Origin: Clavelina lepadiformis | Lineage: Eukaryota; Chordata; Ascidiacea; Aplousobranchia; Clavelinidae | Assembly: GCF_947623445.1 (NCBI RefSeq) | Contig: NC_135248.1 | Location: 14,765,820-14,829,819, forward strand | Direction of reading: 5' to 3' | DNA length: 64,000 nt | Part shown: piece by piece, positions 25,301 to 38,100 of the stretch | Numbering within the stretch: the stretch's first letter is position 1 | How the letters are laid out: each line of letters begins with the position of its first letter | The notes under the pieces: generated by a model | Databases searched by the model: none | What the model saw: only the letters and a program-made list of their open reading frames with translations | Told to the model about the DNA's origin: nothing | Position numbers and translations under genes: made by a program

Positions 25301-26386
25301 GTATGTGTAGACTACTACAGTACTAGGCTAGGCTTAGCACAAGCAACTGCGAAACTCATGCAGCTAGAGCTTAGCAATAACATTCATCATTACAAATACA
25401 CCAATGGTAAGCTGGCCTTCACTTATTTAACGTTAAATTTTTTTGTTAAACAATTAAGTATACGCTTTGCTTAAACCTGTTACCTTTTGAAACCATTGTA
25501 TTAGGCTCATTTCTGAAAACTTTTGACCTAACCATAGCTTTTGACTTTTTTTGGCAATTGACTGATGATGAATGATCATTTTTGATTATTACATTTAAAT
25601 AGATGATACATGGTAGTGTCATGAAATAAGCAATGCATTTTAGTGCTGTATGATCACCCAATTTGTAAGGCACTAGTTTGCGGTGTAAGCTATTTATTAC
25701 TATTTAGAGTTTGTTTTAATATCTACCACCTTGTAAACTGTTATGGAGCTTTTATCTTAGTGTGTCAATGCACTGTTTGTTTACTCCACTATTATACAGT
25801 AATTTAGTCAAGTGTGCTGTGTGTGTTAACATCTATTTTTATTGGCGCCGTGCATTGCTTTATTTGTGTGTATAATTGTCGATTTGTATAACTGCTCTTG
25901 CACTGCCGCATTTCTTTACCATATACTTGTGCATCGCTTTTAGCTTATTTCTTGTGATGTGTTGTTCCGCTATCGTCGAGAATCTAATTGGTAATTAAAG
26001 CATCGCGCTTATTTTGTCGTTGATTCTGTGTTTTTTTGGTGTTTGGTGCTTGGCTGTGAAGTGCTTGGGCAGCAATGATGTCATTCTACGTTGAGGTATT
26101 TCACTAAAGGATTTAACTAAGTATGGTAACTTCGGTCGTACATGGTTGGTCGTGAATTCGGGAGATGAACCTGAAAGTAGTCGACTGACCGACTGTCGGA
26201 AAATAAGTATTGCAGTAGAAAGTAACAACTTAGGTTAAATGTATCAAATTTTTTAATGTTTATATTTTAATCATGTAAATGTGATGACTTAGGCCCTGTT
26301 TACATGAACTTGCTGATAATGTATCAAAGTCTAAAAGCACTGAAGTAGCCTATTTCCAATGAAGAATGTGTCGCAAGAATCATTCT
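22364..26386. other. Intergenic between divergent MS4A-like and ZDHHC1/11-like genes
   Basis: Sequence is AT-rich with only short chance ORFs; none shows a domain or joins to a neighbour. It holds a degraded hAT-like element at 24977-25180. Both flanking genes read outward from this interval, so it must contain both promoters, but I see no convincing TATA box. Confidence 0.6.
24977..25180. mobile_element. Degraded hAT-like MITE
   Basis: About 204 bp, with a right end gtttgcccacccctg and a left end caacggtgggcgaactg. The flanks atattagt (24969-24976) and atatacgt (25181-25188) match at 6 of 8 positions. The subterminal gcggctcgccgacatg and ttttttgtggctcttctag closely match the reverse complement of the right end of the element at 39795-40115, so both belong to one family in opposite orientation. 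Confidence 0.7.
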
Positions 26387-29380
26387 ATGCACCGAGATAA
26401 TTCATTTGTGAGGACTAATGGATGGACATTTCCATTAAACTGTTTGCAGGTCAGGCACTTAGCTTAGTTCATATATACCGGTGATACATTAAACTCATGA
26501 AAAGTATGGCAGTTCTTGTCATAAAAACATGCATGCAAACGACCAGTTTTATTTTTGTTATTAATCTGTGTGAAAGTAAAAAAAGTTTGATGAAAGTTTG
26601 AGGACACCTGCTGGACATACCCCTTGCTCACACATTTCATATTTACTTGCACGTGCAGTGTAACTGTAAGATTTGTTTAAGATTTTTATCAAATATACAT
26701 AAAAAATACAAAATGGCATTACTTTATGAGTAGCAAAACAGGGCTGGTGTTCACAGTTCTTACCATGGGTGTATTTCAGAATGAAATGGTTGTGGCAGTG
26801 TGTAGAGGTCTAAATTATGTGTAAATTTGTAGATATTTGCAGCAATTGTCATACTCTTGTGTGGTCTCATGTTGTTCGGTGTTGAAGCTCTCGCACTTCC
26901 AACTCAAGGATTGCCGGCAGCTTATCTGGTAATATTTTTATAATCTTATAACTGCTTTTCACTTATTTATTTCTGATAGTTTTATGCGTGTCATTTTTTA
27001 CAATGTATTACCAGTATATTGCCATTATGGTATTCATGTTTTTTTATGAATGGTTAAGTCTTTGAGAACTTGCTTGCATCAACTGATTTATGTTGCCAGG
27101 CTTTCTAGTCAGTATATCTATTACTGCTCATGGAATCTGAATGATACATAAGTCGTGGAGGAATTTTTTGCGGATGTGCAACAAACTTTTTTTGACCAGT
27201 ATTCGTATGTAGTTAAAAGTTCACCATTTTATTTAAACAGTGCATTGGCTTATTGTACATCATCCATATTGCAAGTTATGTTGCCGCCACGACAATCAAC
27301 CCAGCTGATGACAACTCAATAAGGCAGTTTATAAATCGTTCCAAACCAATTCCTGTCTTTGATAGATCTCTTCACAAGCATGTTATTGAGAACAATTATT
27401 GCCACATTTGTGAAGTTGCTGTGTAAGTTTTTGCTTTTTCAGCATATATTTTAGCATAATGTGATGGCTTATGCTTCAACGTATTATAATTTAATATATT
27501 ATATATGGATATATATTTTGCTTAGTATATATACCCTATAGTTGTATTACTATTGGTATATTGTTTGTATTTTTTCTAAGTGTTGTATTTTTTCAATGCG
27601 TGCTCTTAATCAGCCTCAATGCTAAGTACCCCAACTATGACAAAGCGTTGCTATGGTGAATATTTGTTGTGTTGTTTGCCAGAGGTGAGCAGAGCAAGCA
27701 CTGCAGCGTTTGCAACAAATGTGTGGCTGTATTTGACCACCACTGCAAGTGGCTCAACAATTGCATTGGCGAGAAAAACTACCGGCAAGTGTAATATGAA
27801 TGATACCTGTATTGTATGGATATTACTGATATATATATATGTGATACGTGATGTGTCTAGCAACGTTGCTGACTTGCTGTTGACCAATTGTCAATCTTAA
27901 AGTAAACACACTTTTGTTTTGCAGAATGTTCCTCCTCACGCTGCTATCAGGGACATTGGCTGCAGTTGGGATGCTGATTGTGGGCCTGTACGTGCTTGTT
28001 GGTGGGGTGCAAGATTTCAGCTTTCTGAACCAAGGTAAGAATAATTTGTGAAGCTGAAATTTTCTTTTCCCGCCTCTTACCAATAATATGAGTGGCTGAT
28101 TCAACTGATGTAACCACCAGTGTTTGAAATAAATGAAAATCCGAATGTGGATAGAAATCGTGGCTACATTTAGATCGTAAATTTGTCCTCGTAGGTACTT
28201 GGTGGAATGAAGCAAATTCATCCAGCCCTGTCCAAGTCACTTTCTTAGTTTTCATCGGCGTCAAAGTTTTCATTCTCCTTGTTAGTATTATTTTGCTCGG
28301 ACAGCTCTTTGGCTTTCATCTTATGCTCGGTAAGTTGACTTTGATATAAACTTGTCTGTGTGCTGGTGTCTATTGGTGAATATGTGTTTTTGGTAATATT
28401 TTCTGGCGAAGGAAAGTTTGTGACTGCACATCGTCATTAATTCCATTTATTTATTAACTTAGTCAAGAATGGGTTGACTACATACGAATACATAAAAGGA
28501 AGGTTAAACAAAAAAGAAGTGACAAAGCGAGCAAAAGCAGATGCAGTCGTTACTCCTGCTGCTGACAGCGGGGCAGTTTGCAACGATATGCCGGAAGTTA
28601 TCGAAACACCGAGGTCCACTCAAAATCTGTCGTCAGACGTTTTGACCGAAGTCAGTTTGCCGCATCAGACAGTCATAGTCGACGTGCAGAGCAATGGTAA
28701 ACATGGAGATGTCATGCCAAAACACGCTCTTATTAAAAATACGTCCAATGAAAAACTGGTAAATGGCAATGGAATTCACCGCAAGATTCCTGCACCGCCT
28801 TCTACAGTGAGCACAGATGAGCATGTCATTAAGCACAACTTTGGTTTCACAAATGATGAAGGTTTGGATGCCGGCAGCCCGGTTTTCATCGACCCAAACT
28901 TAGTTTCGTTAAACAATGTCAAGGAATTTACAGATCCCAACCACAGAGCTCATCAAAGTGCTGCTTCACCACAGAAATCTGACCAGGTATGAATTCACCA
29001 TGTTCTTCTTTGTCAAAGCATCCAAGTATTTTAAAATACTTTTTTTGTTTCTTTGATTTTTTTCTTACCTTCACCTTTCCCTGTTCCAGCCTCCACCCAA
29101 GAGGCGGCAGAAAAAGAAGCGTAAGAAGCCATCCACATCTTTAACTCTTGAAGACAATCCTCGTCGACCTCTTCCACCTCTCTCAACGCTCCCAGAGTCC
29201 CCAACATCCCACCATCCCCTTCCTGATCTCACATTTACTCCTCTCAAAGAGGATGAAAACTTTGTCTCAAAATCCGATGATCTCATAATGGGAACTCGGA
29301 AGGGAGGGAAGAAGCTTCCTCCTCTATCAGCGGCGAGCTCAATTACCTCCCTGTCGAGCTTGAACTACTCCGAGGTTTGA
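26387..29380 (+). CDS. zdhhc1/11: DHHC-type palmitoyltransferase, ZDHHC1/ZDHHC11 class
   Basis: Eight exons total 1,503 nt (500 aa plus stop): 26387-26449, 26833-26928, 27241-27422, 27683-27784, 27925-28034, 28195-28329, 28463-28986 and 29090-29380. The enzyme transfers palmitate from acyl-CoA to protein cysteines at endomembranes. The N-terminus has the [11 protein letters not shown] motif typical of this class. TM1 and TM2 are in exons 2-3, and [11 protein letters not shown] follows TM2. The zinc-binding block runs C-H-I-C...[11 protein letters not shown]...[18 protein letters not shown], so the catalytic DHHC cysteine is intact. TM3 is in exon 5 and TM4 in exon 6, followed by a TTYEY motif. 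The long tail is polar and ends with a lysine/arginine-rich patch (RRQKKKRKK) and a proline-rich stretch. The intron after exon 4 appears to use a GC donor. Confidence 0.93.
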
Positions 29381-32192
29381 GAGTTCTCATTTAAACCACG
29401 CAGCGGTATTTTGCACCTGTGCTGTTCATGATTGAATGGGGAATTTGTCTGCTGGTTTGCATCTGCTTTAAGATTATTAATTATTAATAATATTAATGTT
29501 CTTAACAACACTGTATAGTTCCAGTGCCTTTAATACATATTTTTATTTTACTTACCGAAAAAAATGTGTGTGATGTTGCTCTGGTTGTCATTCATCGTAT
29601 GCACTATTAGCCGTGTTTCTTATTCTGTGTCACTGTTGAAATGTTTTCACACTGTTTTTTGTTTTTGCACTTCATTTATAGCAATTTCTTAATCTTGTAC
29701 ATAGTAAAAATAGCATTTATTTTAATTGTTTATTGTTCTTTGTTGTATATTTTTTAATACATTTTTTTTGCTTATTTGTATTTATTTGGTTGATGAAAGC
29801 GTTAGGTCAGTGGGGTCCTTTGTACTTCATTTCTTGCACTTTACAATTCTTCATATTTTTTATGACTGTGGTTTTTGCATTTTTTTAACATACACGTTTG
29901 TTGCAGAGCTTTGTCCTGCTGTCAATGTCATCACGTTTAGGCCAAAAACGAATCTTGAAATTTAATTGTACATGACTTCGTATAAAGATTCATAGCCAGT
30001 TGCGAGTCATAAAATCCATGTGGTACACCCATGCCTCATATTTTATTGTAGGCAGTTCAAATATTGACCAAGGCGTTGTTGTTGAAATACTATTTGCTTT
30101 GGGCTTGACATATTGTCGAATGATTTATGTCACGATCAAGTCCTATTATGGCGAAGGTAAGTGCTGGTGCGTTGTTCGACTCCTTACTCAGAAGGTTGCT
30201 GCTTCAGTTGTCTGTTACCTTCACTCATATATTTAAGGAAAAGAACACGACCTTCTTAGACCTTAGTTCAAGCCTTTATTCGAACTGATGTCCTGCGCGC
30301 AGGCAGTGCAAAAACGAATGGGGTGATAAACGAACGTACAGTGCGGAAATCAACACGTGCTGGGAGCATCCCGAGGGCGCCAACCAGCGACAAACTAAAA
30401 AGCTCCCCAACGGCCGCTTCACTATTTTAATAGGTTAGTGTCAAAAGGTCAATGAATGGTCGTTATATGATAAGTTTTTAGTTCACAAATTCCTTGTGCC
30501 AGCAACTTGTGTTTTGGCTCTTTTATTGACCTAGCAATGTCACTTGTTTGTTGCTGAACTACATAGAAACAACCGTTTAATATTGTGTTTGCAATATACT
30601 TAAAAGTTAAAACATATCAGATTACCAGTATCGTATTTGAGTGTCGTTTTTTCGACTTTTATACACTAAGATTTTTATAAGTTGGAATGAATGTGCCAAA
30701 TAATCACAAAGTTATGATGCCAGTTTCTTTGGTTTGGGCTAGCTGGTACGACCAAACTGTGAGATACGGCGACCTATGGTAAATTGAGCTGTGTGAAGTC
30801 CGTAAGGTGTCGCTTTCGACCAAAACAGCAAAGCAAATGAGGAAGCGAATTCGTAGGTTGAAAAAAGTGTGAACGCGAAAGTAGAGACACTTAAATAAGT
30901 TTAAATGTATTCTGCTCCAGCTGCTAGGGCTAGGCAGTTTAGCGTTTAATGTTTATGACTGTTTGGTTCGCTTTTTTATGAAATGTAGAGATTTTTTGGG
31001 TCTAGTACAGAAGTGCAAAATCAAAGGACGTCACAATTTGAGTAGCTTGGGTCTAATATACAAGTGCATCCTGTGGTTGTGCACTTCTACATTAGACCTG
31101 ATTTGTTAAAGCAAACATGCAGTGGCCTGCCAGGAGAATACAATGGAAAAAGCTGCTGTATACCCAGACATCTTTCAGTAGAGCGTGACATAAAAGTAGT
31201 GCAATCATAGGGCAGGGGAAACGCCCTAACCTTGAGACATCGTCTATTCCGACACGGTACAAGATTTATGGGGAATTTCTTTCGGTGAATGCCAATGTGG
31301 TAGAAGTAGAACGTAGAGCTGAATTCCAAGCTGTGACTAATAGGAACAGGTATGGTCAAACTAACTTCCTGCTGAAAGCAGTTATAGAATCGTTTGTCGA
31401 GAAGAAACGTTTCCTTTTTTAGGGAGATGATCTCTAGTATAGGACAAAATTTTATGTGCTGTATAGTGTATTTACAGTAAATTATAGCTTAGCCTTATGC
31501 GTTGTATGTCAGTGTAGGCCAGCACTGGTGTAAGACCAGCCGCACGTAGTATGATTACGAAGTAGCTTTTTTATACCAAGACATGTGTGTGACAAGAACT
31601 GCTACAAGCTTGCAGGTTGCCTGGCTTTGCTTTGCAATTAGCTTTGCAGAATTGCAGGTTTCACAAATCACCCTTACGAGAATACTTATATAGCAAGTCA
31701 GCTATGGCTGCCCTGTTGACGTTTGGAGTCTGGTAAATCGAACAATAAAATAGCACACCCAGTAGACGTGACAGACAAGTTTTACAAAATGAAAGAATGC
31801 TCGTCGAAACAATTGAAATATGATTTGTCATATAGTGTAGGGTTACTACTCGGCAGTGTTCTGTGTTTGCAAGTAACTGAACCTTATTACTCAAACATTA
31901 CGTAAACGGATGAGCAGAAAAGGGGATGTTGTTGGAACACTAGCGCCAATTCCTTCAGCAACTTGTATGAAAATCTTAATTTGTCTCTCACTTTACGAGT
32001 GAAGGTAATTTAAACAATTAACATGTATAACTTACTTCACAAAGCAGAACATATTGATTCTTTCTTAGTAAACTTCACAAGGTTCGTTTGAAACTTAAAA
32101 TCAAAAGCTGATTGTTATGTTACTTGATCAACTGAATCTGTTTGCAACTAATGTCGGAGCTATCTGGCCGAAAGCCCTTATGATCGCTTGAA
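29381..32192. other. Intergenic between ZDHHC1/11-like and SAMD9-like genes
   Basis: The first few hundred bases after the stop at 29380 are T-rich and probably 3' UTR. The rest has no supported gene. A small hairpin lies at 31049-31098. Both neighbours are on the plus strand, so the SAMD9-like promoter is in the right-hand part; no motif stands out. Confidence 0.55.
31049..31098. repeat. Short inverted repeat with a third copy upstream
   Basis: The left arm gggtctaatatacaagtgca (31049-31068) pairs imperfectly with tgcacttctacattagacc (31080-31098) around an 11-bp loop. A direct copy, gggtctagtacagaagtgca, lies about 50 bp upstream at 30998-31017. This may be the remnant of a small palindromic transposon. 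Confidence 0.6.
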
Positions 32193-35100
32193 ATGGCAAC
32201 GTCAAAAGACGAAGATCGGTTGTCAGGTGTATGATCTTATGTAATAGTGAATTAACCTGTAGCCTGACGACTAAGCTGTTTAAAGTATTGCCGTTTGCTT
32301 TTGTAGGACTTTGTCAATTTTGTACGAAATACATTGCAGTTACGACGTTTACTACCGAGTCCTCATCCGGAATAACCGACAGTGATGTAACAATCATCGG
32401 AACCGGTGAATTGATAAAAGAAGTCGAAAATGGTCTGAAAGCAAGTGGCTACACAGTGGCCATTCCATTATGTGGTGGTCGCCTTGAACAGGAAAATCTT
32501 ATGTCTCGTGTGCGTCACGCGAAAACGAAGTGAGTATATTGCTAACCTTTGAGATTATATTTTGTTCTTTCCGTGTGCAGTTTGGCTTAAAATCGTACAC
32601 GCATCGGTAGGCGCGAGCGTCATATTCAGCCTGGTTATCACTATGTCATATGATTTCCTAAGCAAACATAGACAGGGAAGTCCACTGTTTGTCTTACTGA
32701 CTTACTGTGCCTTTACGTCAAACGGTGTTTTGTAGAAGCTATTTACTTTAATTTTACGTTTGTGTCACACGACTGTTTCTAACAGGGTTATAATACTGAC
32801 CAAAGAAACGGCCAAGGAACTTCAAGCTTCATTTGAGATTTTATACCAACCGTTTTTGTTACAAATTAAGAACACAATCATTTTCTATGAGAAAAGATTA
32901 CCACAAAGTAAAATCAGACAAACATTGCGTCATTTTCTGAGGCTAAAATTGCCTTCAACATCGTCTGAGCTCATGCAACACATCGCTGAATTTATGGAAG
33001 CGCAAGAACACGCAGGTAACTGTTTGAAGAACTGATTTAGGTATTTTAAGGTAGTAGCCTTTAGCTTGTTGTAGCTTGTAGGCTACTGCAACTGTAGATG
33101 TATGAACAGCATGGGATTTTAACTACGTCACTACCAGACGAGAGAGTTTTGCGTCGAAATGGATTATATTTGCGAGATCGGTAAACAAACAATTTTTAAA
33201 TTAAATTAGGCAATAAACCTTAGCTACTGTCAACATTATAGCCTACGCCGCATGAACAGTTGGCGGTCTGCTTACCCTGTAGATTAGCATTCTCGTCAAC
33301 ATGGGAATTTCCCTTGTTAAAAACTTCGGTTTCGCTGCGCTCTCACTTACCATTACGTTGGCTTTTATTGTGATATAGTGGGGCCGCCGGGCACAGGCAG
33401 ACCCTGAAACAGTGGTTCTCAACCGGGGTGCCATTTGCGTTTCGCTAGGGTGCCGCGAGCTATTGCACATTATTCCCTAGTCAGGATATATGGTAGCGTA
33501 CTGTGATGTTATTTTGAAGTCATAAACTTTTATTATACCGTAATACCGGTACTATGTTTGAGGTCACAAATGTTATTGTATGAGACTTTAAATCGTTAAA
33601 TAAAATGTTCATGATATGGTACCGGTACTGTAGTCTATTGTGTTTTTCGAAACTATTTTCAATGTAGCATTTTGATTTCAAACTTTACACCTATATGATG
33701 CGAAGCTCTTAGGTTCGACTGTGGGTGCCGCAAAATCTAGTTGTTGTTTGCAGGGTGCCGAAAGCCAAAAAAGGTTGAGAACCACTGCCCTAAAACCTAT
33801 TCACTACACAACCATACCAACGGCAACACTACAGATTTATTGTTATAATATCCTATATGCCTAAAGTTACGCGTTGTAGAAGTATGGGCAAAAGCTTATT
33901 TCCCAAATCAAACAATCTACTTTTCATTTTTAACTGCTGAGGTTTTGCTTTCGAACAGATAGGGTTTACGTACACTGTTGCCAGCATTTTTAGTTCTTGT
34001 TTTGTTACCAACCAGTAGTCACATCACTTGCAAAAGCTCCAACTCAGTTTCTTATACATTGGAAAACATCTAACATACGTGTAGGTTTTGTAAGACCTAT
34101 AAATTGAACAAGAATTTTGTAAGCACTGTTAGTCTACTCTACGTTGGAATGCAAGCTATAGGCTATTGCTGGACGCTTGCAAATCGCCATGCTTTTTTTA
34201 GCTAATACAGCTCTTGAAAGAACTAGCAGTTTCTTTTGTATTATACGTCACTTTAAGAAACCTAAAATGTAAAATGCCAGCTATTCAAAACTGGCATAAC
34301 TTTTGTTCTAACTGTACTTACTTTTTTTTCTTGCAGCGCGTATAAATCTCATTGAGCCAAATGATGTGAAAAATCATTATGTGGAATTGCTTATCCATTC
34401 AATATTAAATCCGACTGGGTTGACAACACCTGCATCACTTTGTGTGGACCTTGTCCAGGAAAAATTTACAGCAAAATATGGCTCATTTACATACGTTTAT
34501 GCTCCTGGGTTTAATTCGTTTGTTAATGAACGTCCTGGGTTTAAGATAAGTCAAGGCCTGCTTTGTCAAACAAATGACGGTGCTTTACATGCATCTGGCT
34601 GGATGGAGAGAACGGAAGCTCTTCGAACCCCATCTAATGGTAGCAGCTTTTATAATGCCTTACTGGCCAAAAACGTTGCTCGTATACCAGTAGACCCAAA
34701 CAATGAATGCGCGTCAGCAGCTGAAAGAAAAGAAGACAACCTAAGTAATAACAATCGCAATGCCCCTTGTGATACTACACGCACAGGCGAATGGGTTGTT
34801 GAGTCCATAAAGCAACAAAATCTTCCTCCCAAATCAGATGAGATGGAATGGTTGTCGAACCAACTGAAAGTAAAGGATGAAGATCCATCTTATTTTCTCC
34901 TTTGTAGCAAGCTAGATTCAGGAAGTGATTTAAAGGGCGTTGCAAATATACCATGGCTGAAAGTGTTTGACTTTGATCGTGAAAGTAGAAATATTGGTCT
35001 TTTGTCTGGTATTGAAAAATGCATTAAGTCTACCAGAAATTTGACAATATCCACTAGCAATGATGTTTCAAAACCCTTGTCAGAATGTGCAACTGACTGG

Positions 35101-38100
35101 TATTTTCCACTTGGATTTTCAGATAGACAAGACACCATACATGATAGTCAACCGTCGAAGTGGTATTCCTCAGTTAAAAACAATTTAGAAAACCAATATT
35201 TAGAAATGAATGATTTTTGTTTGTTGAAGTCACTACCTGTATTTCTTATATTGTGGTACAGCAAAAACAAGGATACATTGCAATGCCTTAACTTGGTGCT
35301 ACTACATCTGTACTCGGTAATAAAGGATCCAAAACGAGTCATTCTTTGCACTGATGAAAATCCGTCGGAAATTCTAAATCAATTCATTTATAAAGACGAG
35401 CTATTATCTTCTGTTCGTGTCATCCCCATTCAAGATGTATGTTACTGCCTAGCTCAAGCTGGTATTCCACAGCTTCCTAAGCCTGGCACAATATACCTGC
35501 CGAGAGCTATAAATGATGAATATCCAAACTTGACCTCCGTGGAGGTTACAGACGATATTCTCTGGATTCGACAATTTATTGAACTTTTACCAATCCGCAA
35601 TTTAGATGAAGTTAAACAAAAAGAGTCCATGGATGCTGGAAAGGAGTTTGTGAGAGGTGGAATTATAACATGGGATGAACTCGCAATGGGTAATATTGCT
35701 GTTAATAGAGATGCCCAAAAGCTGATTTATAGTCAAATTCAAAAGCACATCTTGGATGAAAGAAGAAGCTTGATCATAAAAATTTTGCATGCACCTGGTG
35801 GTGGGGGAACAACCTTTGCTCGTCAGCTTCTCTGGTATCTGCACACCGAGGTTCCTTGTGGAGTCGTACAACCTTCTCCAATGCTACCTACCACACATCT
35901 TGTTGAATGTGTGGAATTTCTCTTTGAAAAAACTGTGCTACCAGTTGTGCTTTTGATTGATGGCACAAGTGATTTTGAAATAGAACAACTCTATGGAAAC
36001 TGCAACTATGCGATAGTCATTTTACATGTGCAAAGATATATCGGAGACATCAAGAATCGCTATGATTCTGTTCGCCAAACTTGTTATCTTCCCGGGAGTG
36101 TTAGCCAGCAGGAAGCTCAAAAGCTGTGCAAAGTCTACTCCACATTTTCTCCAAGTCGTAAAGAGGCGCTGAAGTCTTTAACAAGCAACTGCAGTGATGA
36201 AAAGCTTCACATATACGAATATGGTTTGACGGCATTCAATCATGAATTCAAAGGTGTTAAAAATTATGTGAATGGTTATATGGAGCTCCAAAATCAAGGC
36301 TTTACGTTACAAGCACTGCTTCCTTGGCAAAAAGTTGTTGCTTTTTTATCACTGGTTATGTACTATGGTCAAAGCGGTTTGTTGAAAGCTGTTTTTCATC
36401 ACTTGATAAAACCTGAAGACCGTAGTATGTATGTATCATTCAATGATTTAAATTTTTCTGGGCAGCAGTTCGTTATCGAAAGCAATGGAGAATGGAAAAT
36501 TAATTATTACATCATTGCCAAGGAAATTTTGGAGCAGATTCTTTTGCGGTCAGGTCCAAAACATGAAACCAGCCAACACCTTTCCGTAGAAGCGTGTAGC
36601 AATCTACATGAATTGGTCATTGACTTCATTTTGATGCTAAAAGAAGCTATGAAGGGAAGCAGTTCAGATCGTATCGTAAAAACTTTGGCTGACACTATAC
36701 TTAGACGGGATTACAAGGATATGCTGGACATAAATGACGAGCGAAAATCTTTGTCCAGATTGCTCGAAAATATACCTCTTTGGGAGAACAGGATCAAAAT
36801 TTTGCAAGAACTAAGTGAAGCTTTTCCTGACAATGTTGAATTCCGTGCACATTTAGGACGGTTACATAATCTTAATGGAGATTTTGCCAGTGCTCAAGAA
36901 TCCCTAAAATATGCTCTAGAACTGCGCACAAAGGCTCGAATTGGCTCTCCTGACAACATGCGAGCTAGAATCCTTCACATGCTTGGGTTTGCGTTTCTGC
37001 GCCGGGCAAAATCTATCGTAAATGACAGACATGGTATTCAACCGAGGGAAGTAATACCTGACTTATTGCATTATGTTAAGGAAGCAATTAAGTACTTTAA
37101 TGAAGGTCGCCGCTATGCAACATACAACTTGAGTTATGGCTACATTGGTGAAGTGAGAGCTAGGCTTTTTGTTGCTGGATATGTCCACAAACACATTCCA
37201 GGTGGTTGTCTTGCTGCTTTTAACAATACTCTCCAAAATGTTGCCCTGAGCCAGTTCATCAGAGAATCTCACTCAGCCTGTGATCAGAGATTAGCAGAAT
37301 GTCAGCGCTATACCAGTGATGCTGAGCTGAAAAAGATTAACCATTACCTGTTTTCACTACAAAAGTTCCACCAGTTCTACAAAGGAGTAACAAGCAGATT
37401 AAAAATATGGAGCAAGTTCAATAGCAACATTCCAATGCAGAGAAGTGAAATTGCAAGTCTCAAAATGCAATACAATTCATCAGAAAACGTACAAGCTCCA
37501 TCGCTTGAAAATGTAAACAACAAGAGAGATGTGGATAAAATCATACGATTGTATGAAAAAACCATTCAAGAAATCTTCTTTAAAGATTTGAAAGATGTTT
37601 ACATATCTTTGGATATGCACGGTTGGCTTGAGGCCATTCGCCATCCTTTAGCAGATGATCACCATGAGCTTGTCAACGTTTTGCATATTGTGGAAAGGTG
37701 GAAAAGCAGAAATGAATTGGGCTTTGCAACCTTTTACCTGTATGTTATCTATTTTGTATTGGCTATGTACTACCCTGGGCAAAAATTAAACATGGAATAC
37801 ATCGATAAGTGCAAAGAATTGCGCCAAAGCATGAAGGCCAATACCAACTGGACACTTAAGAAGCTGTTCACTCAAGAATGGCTTGCTGTGCATGATGATC
37901 TCACCATTCGCAAATTGGTTTCCCGCAACAAACTGGGGGAGTGGGACAAAGACAAAAGATTCTGGAAGGATCCACAAAAGATAAAGTTACTTCAGGTGTG
38001 CGCTGGCACAGTCACAAGATCGTCTCATCCCCTGCGTGGATCAATTGCTTTAACCATTCCGTTCCAATTTGCCCGTCATTCTTTGGAGGTCTATTTCTTA

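Noticed and set aside
27619..27900. 93-codon ORF as a separate small gene
   Set aside because: It is the out-of-frame shadow of the DHHC exon plus its intron; the true frame is shifted and spliced.
28474..28992. 172-codon ORF as a stand-alone gene
   Set aside because: It is exon 7 of the palmitoyltransferase, continuing the TTYEY motif, with clear splice sites at both ends.
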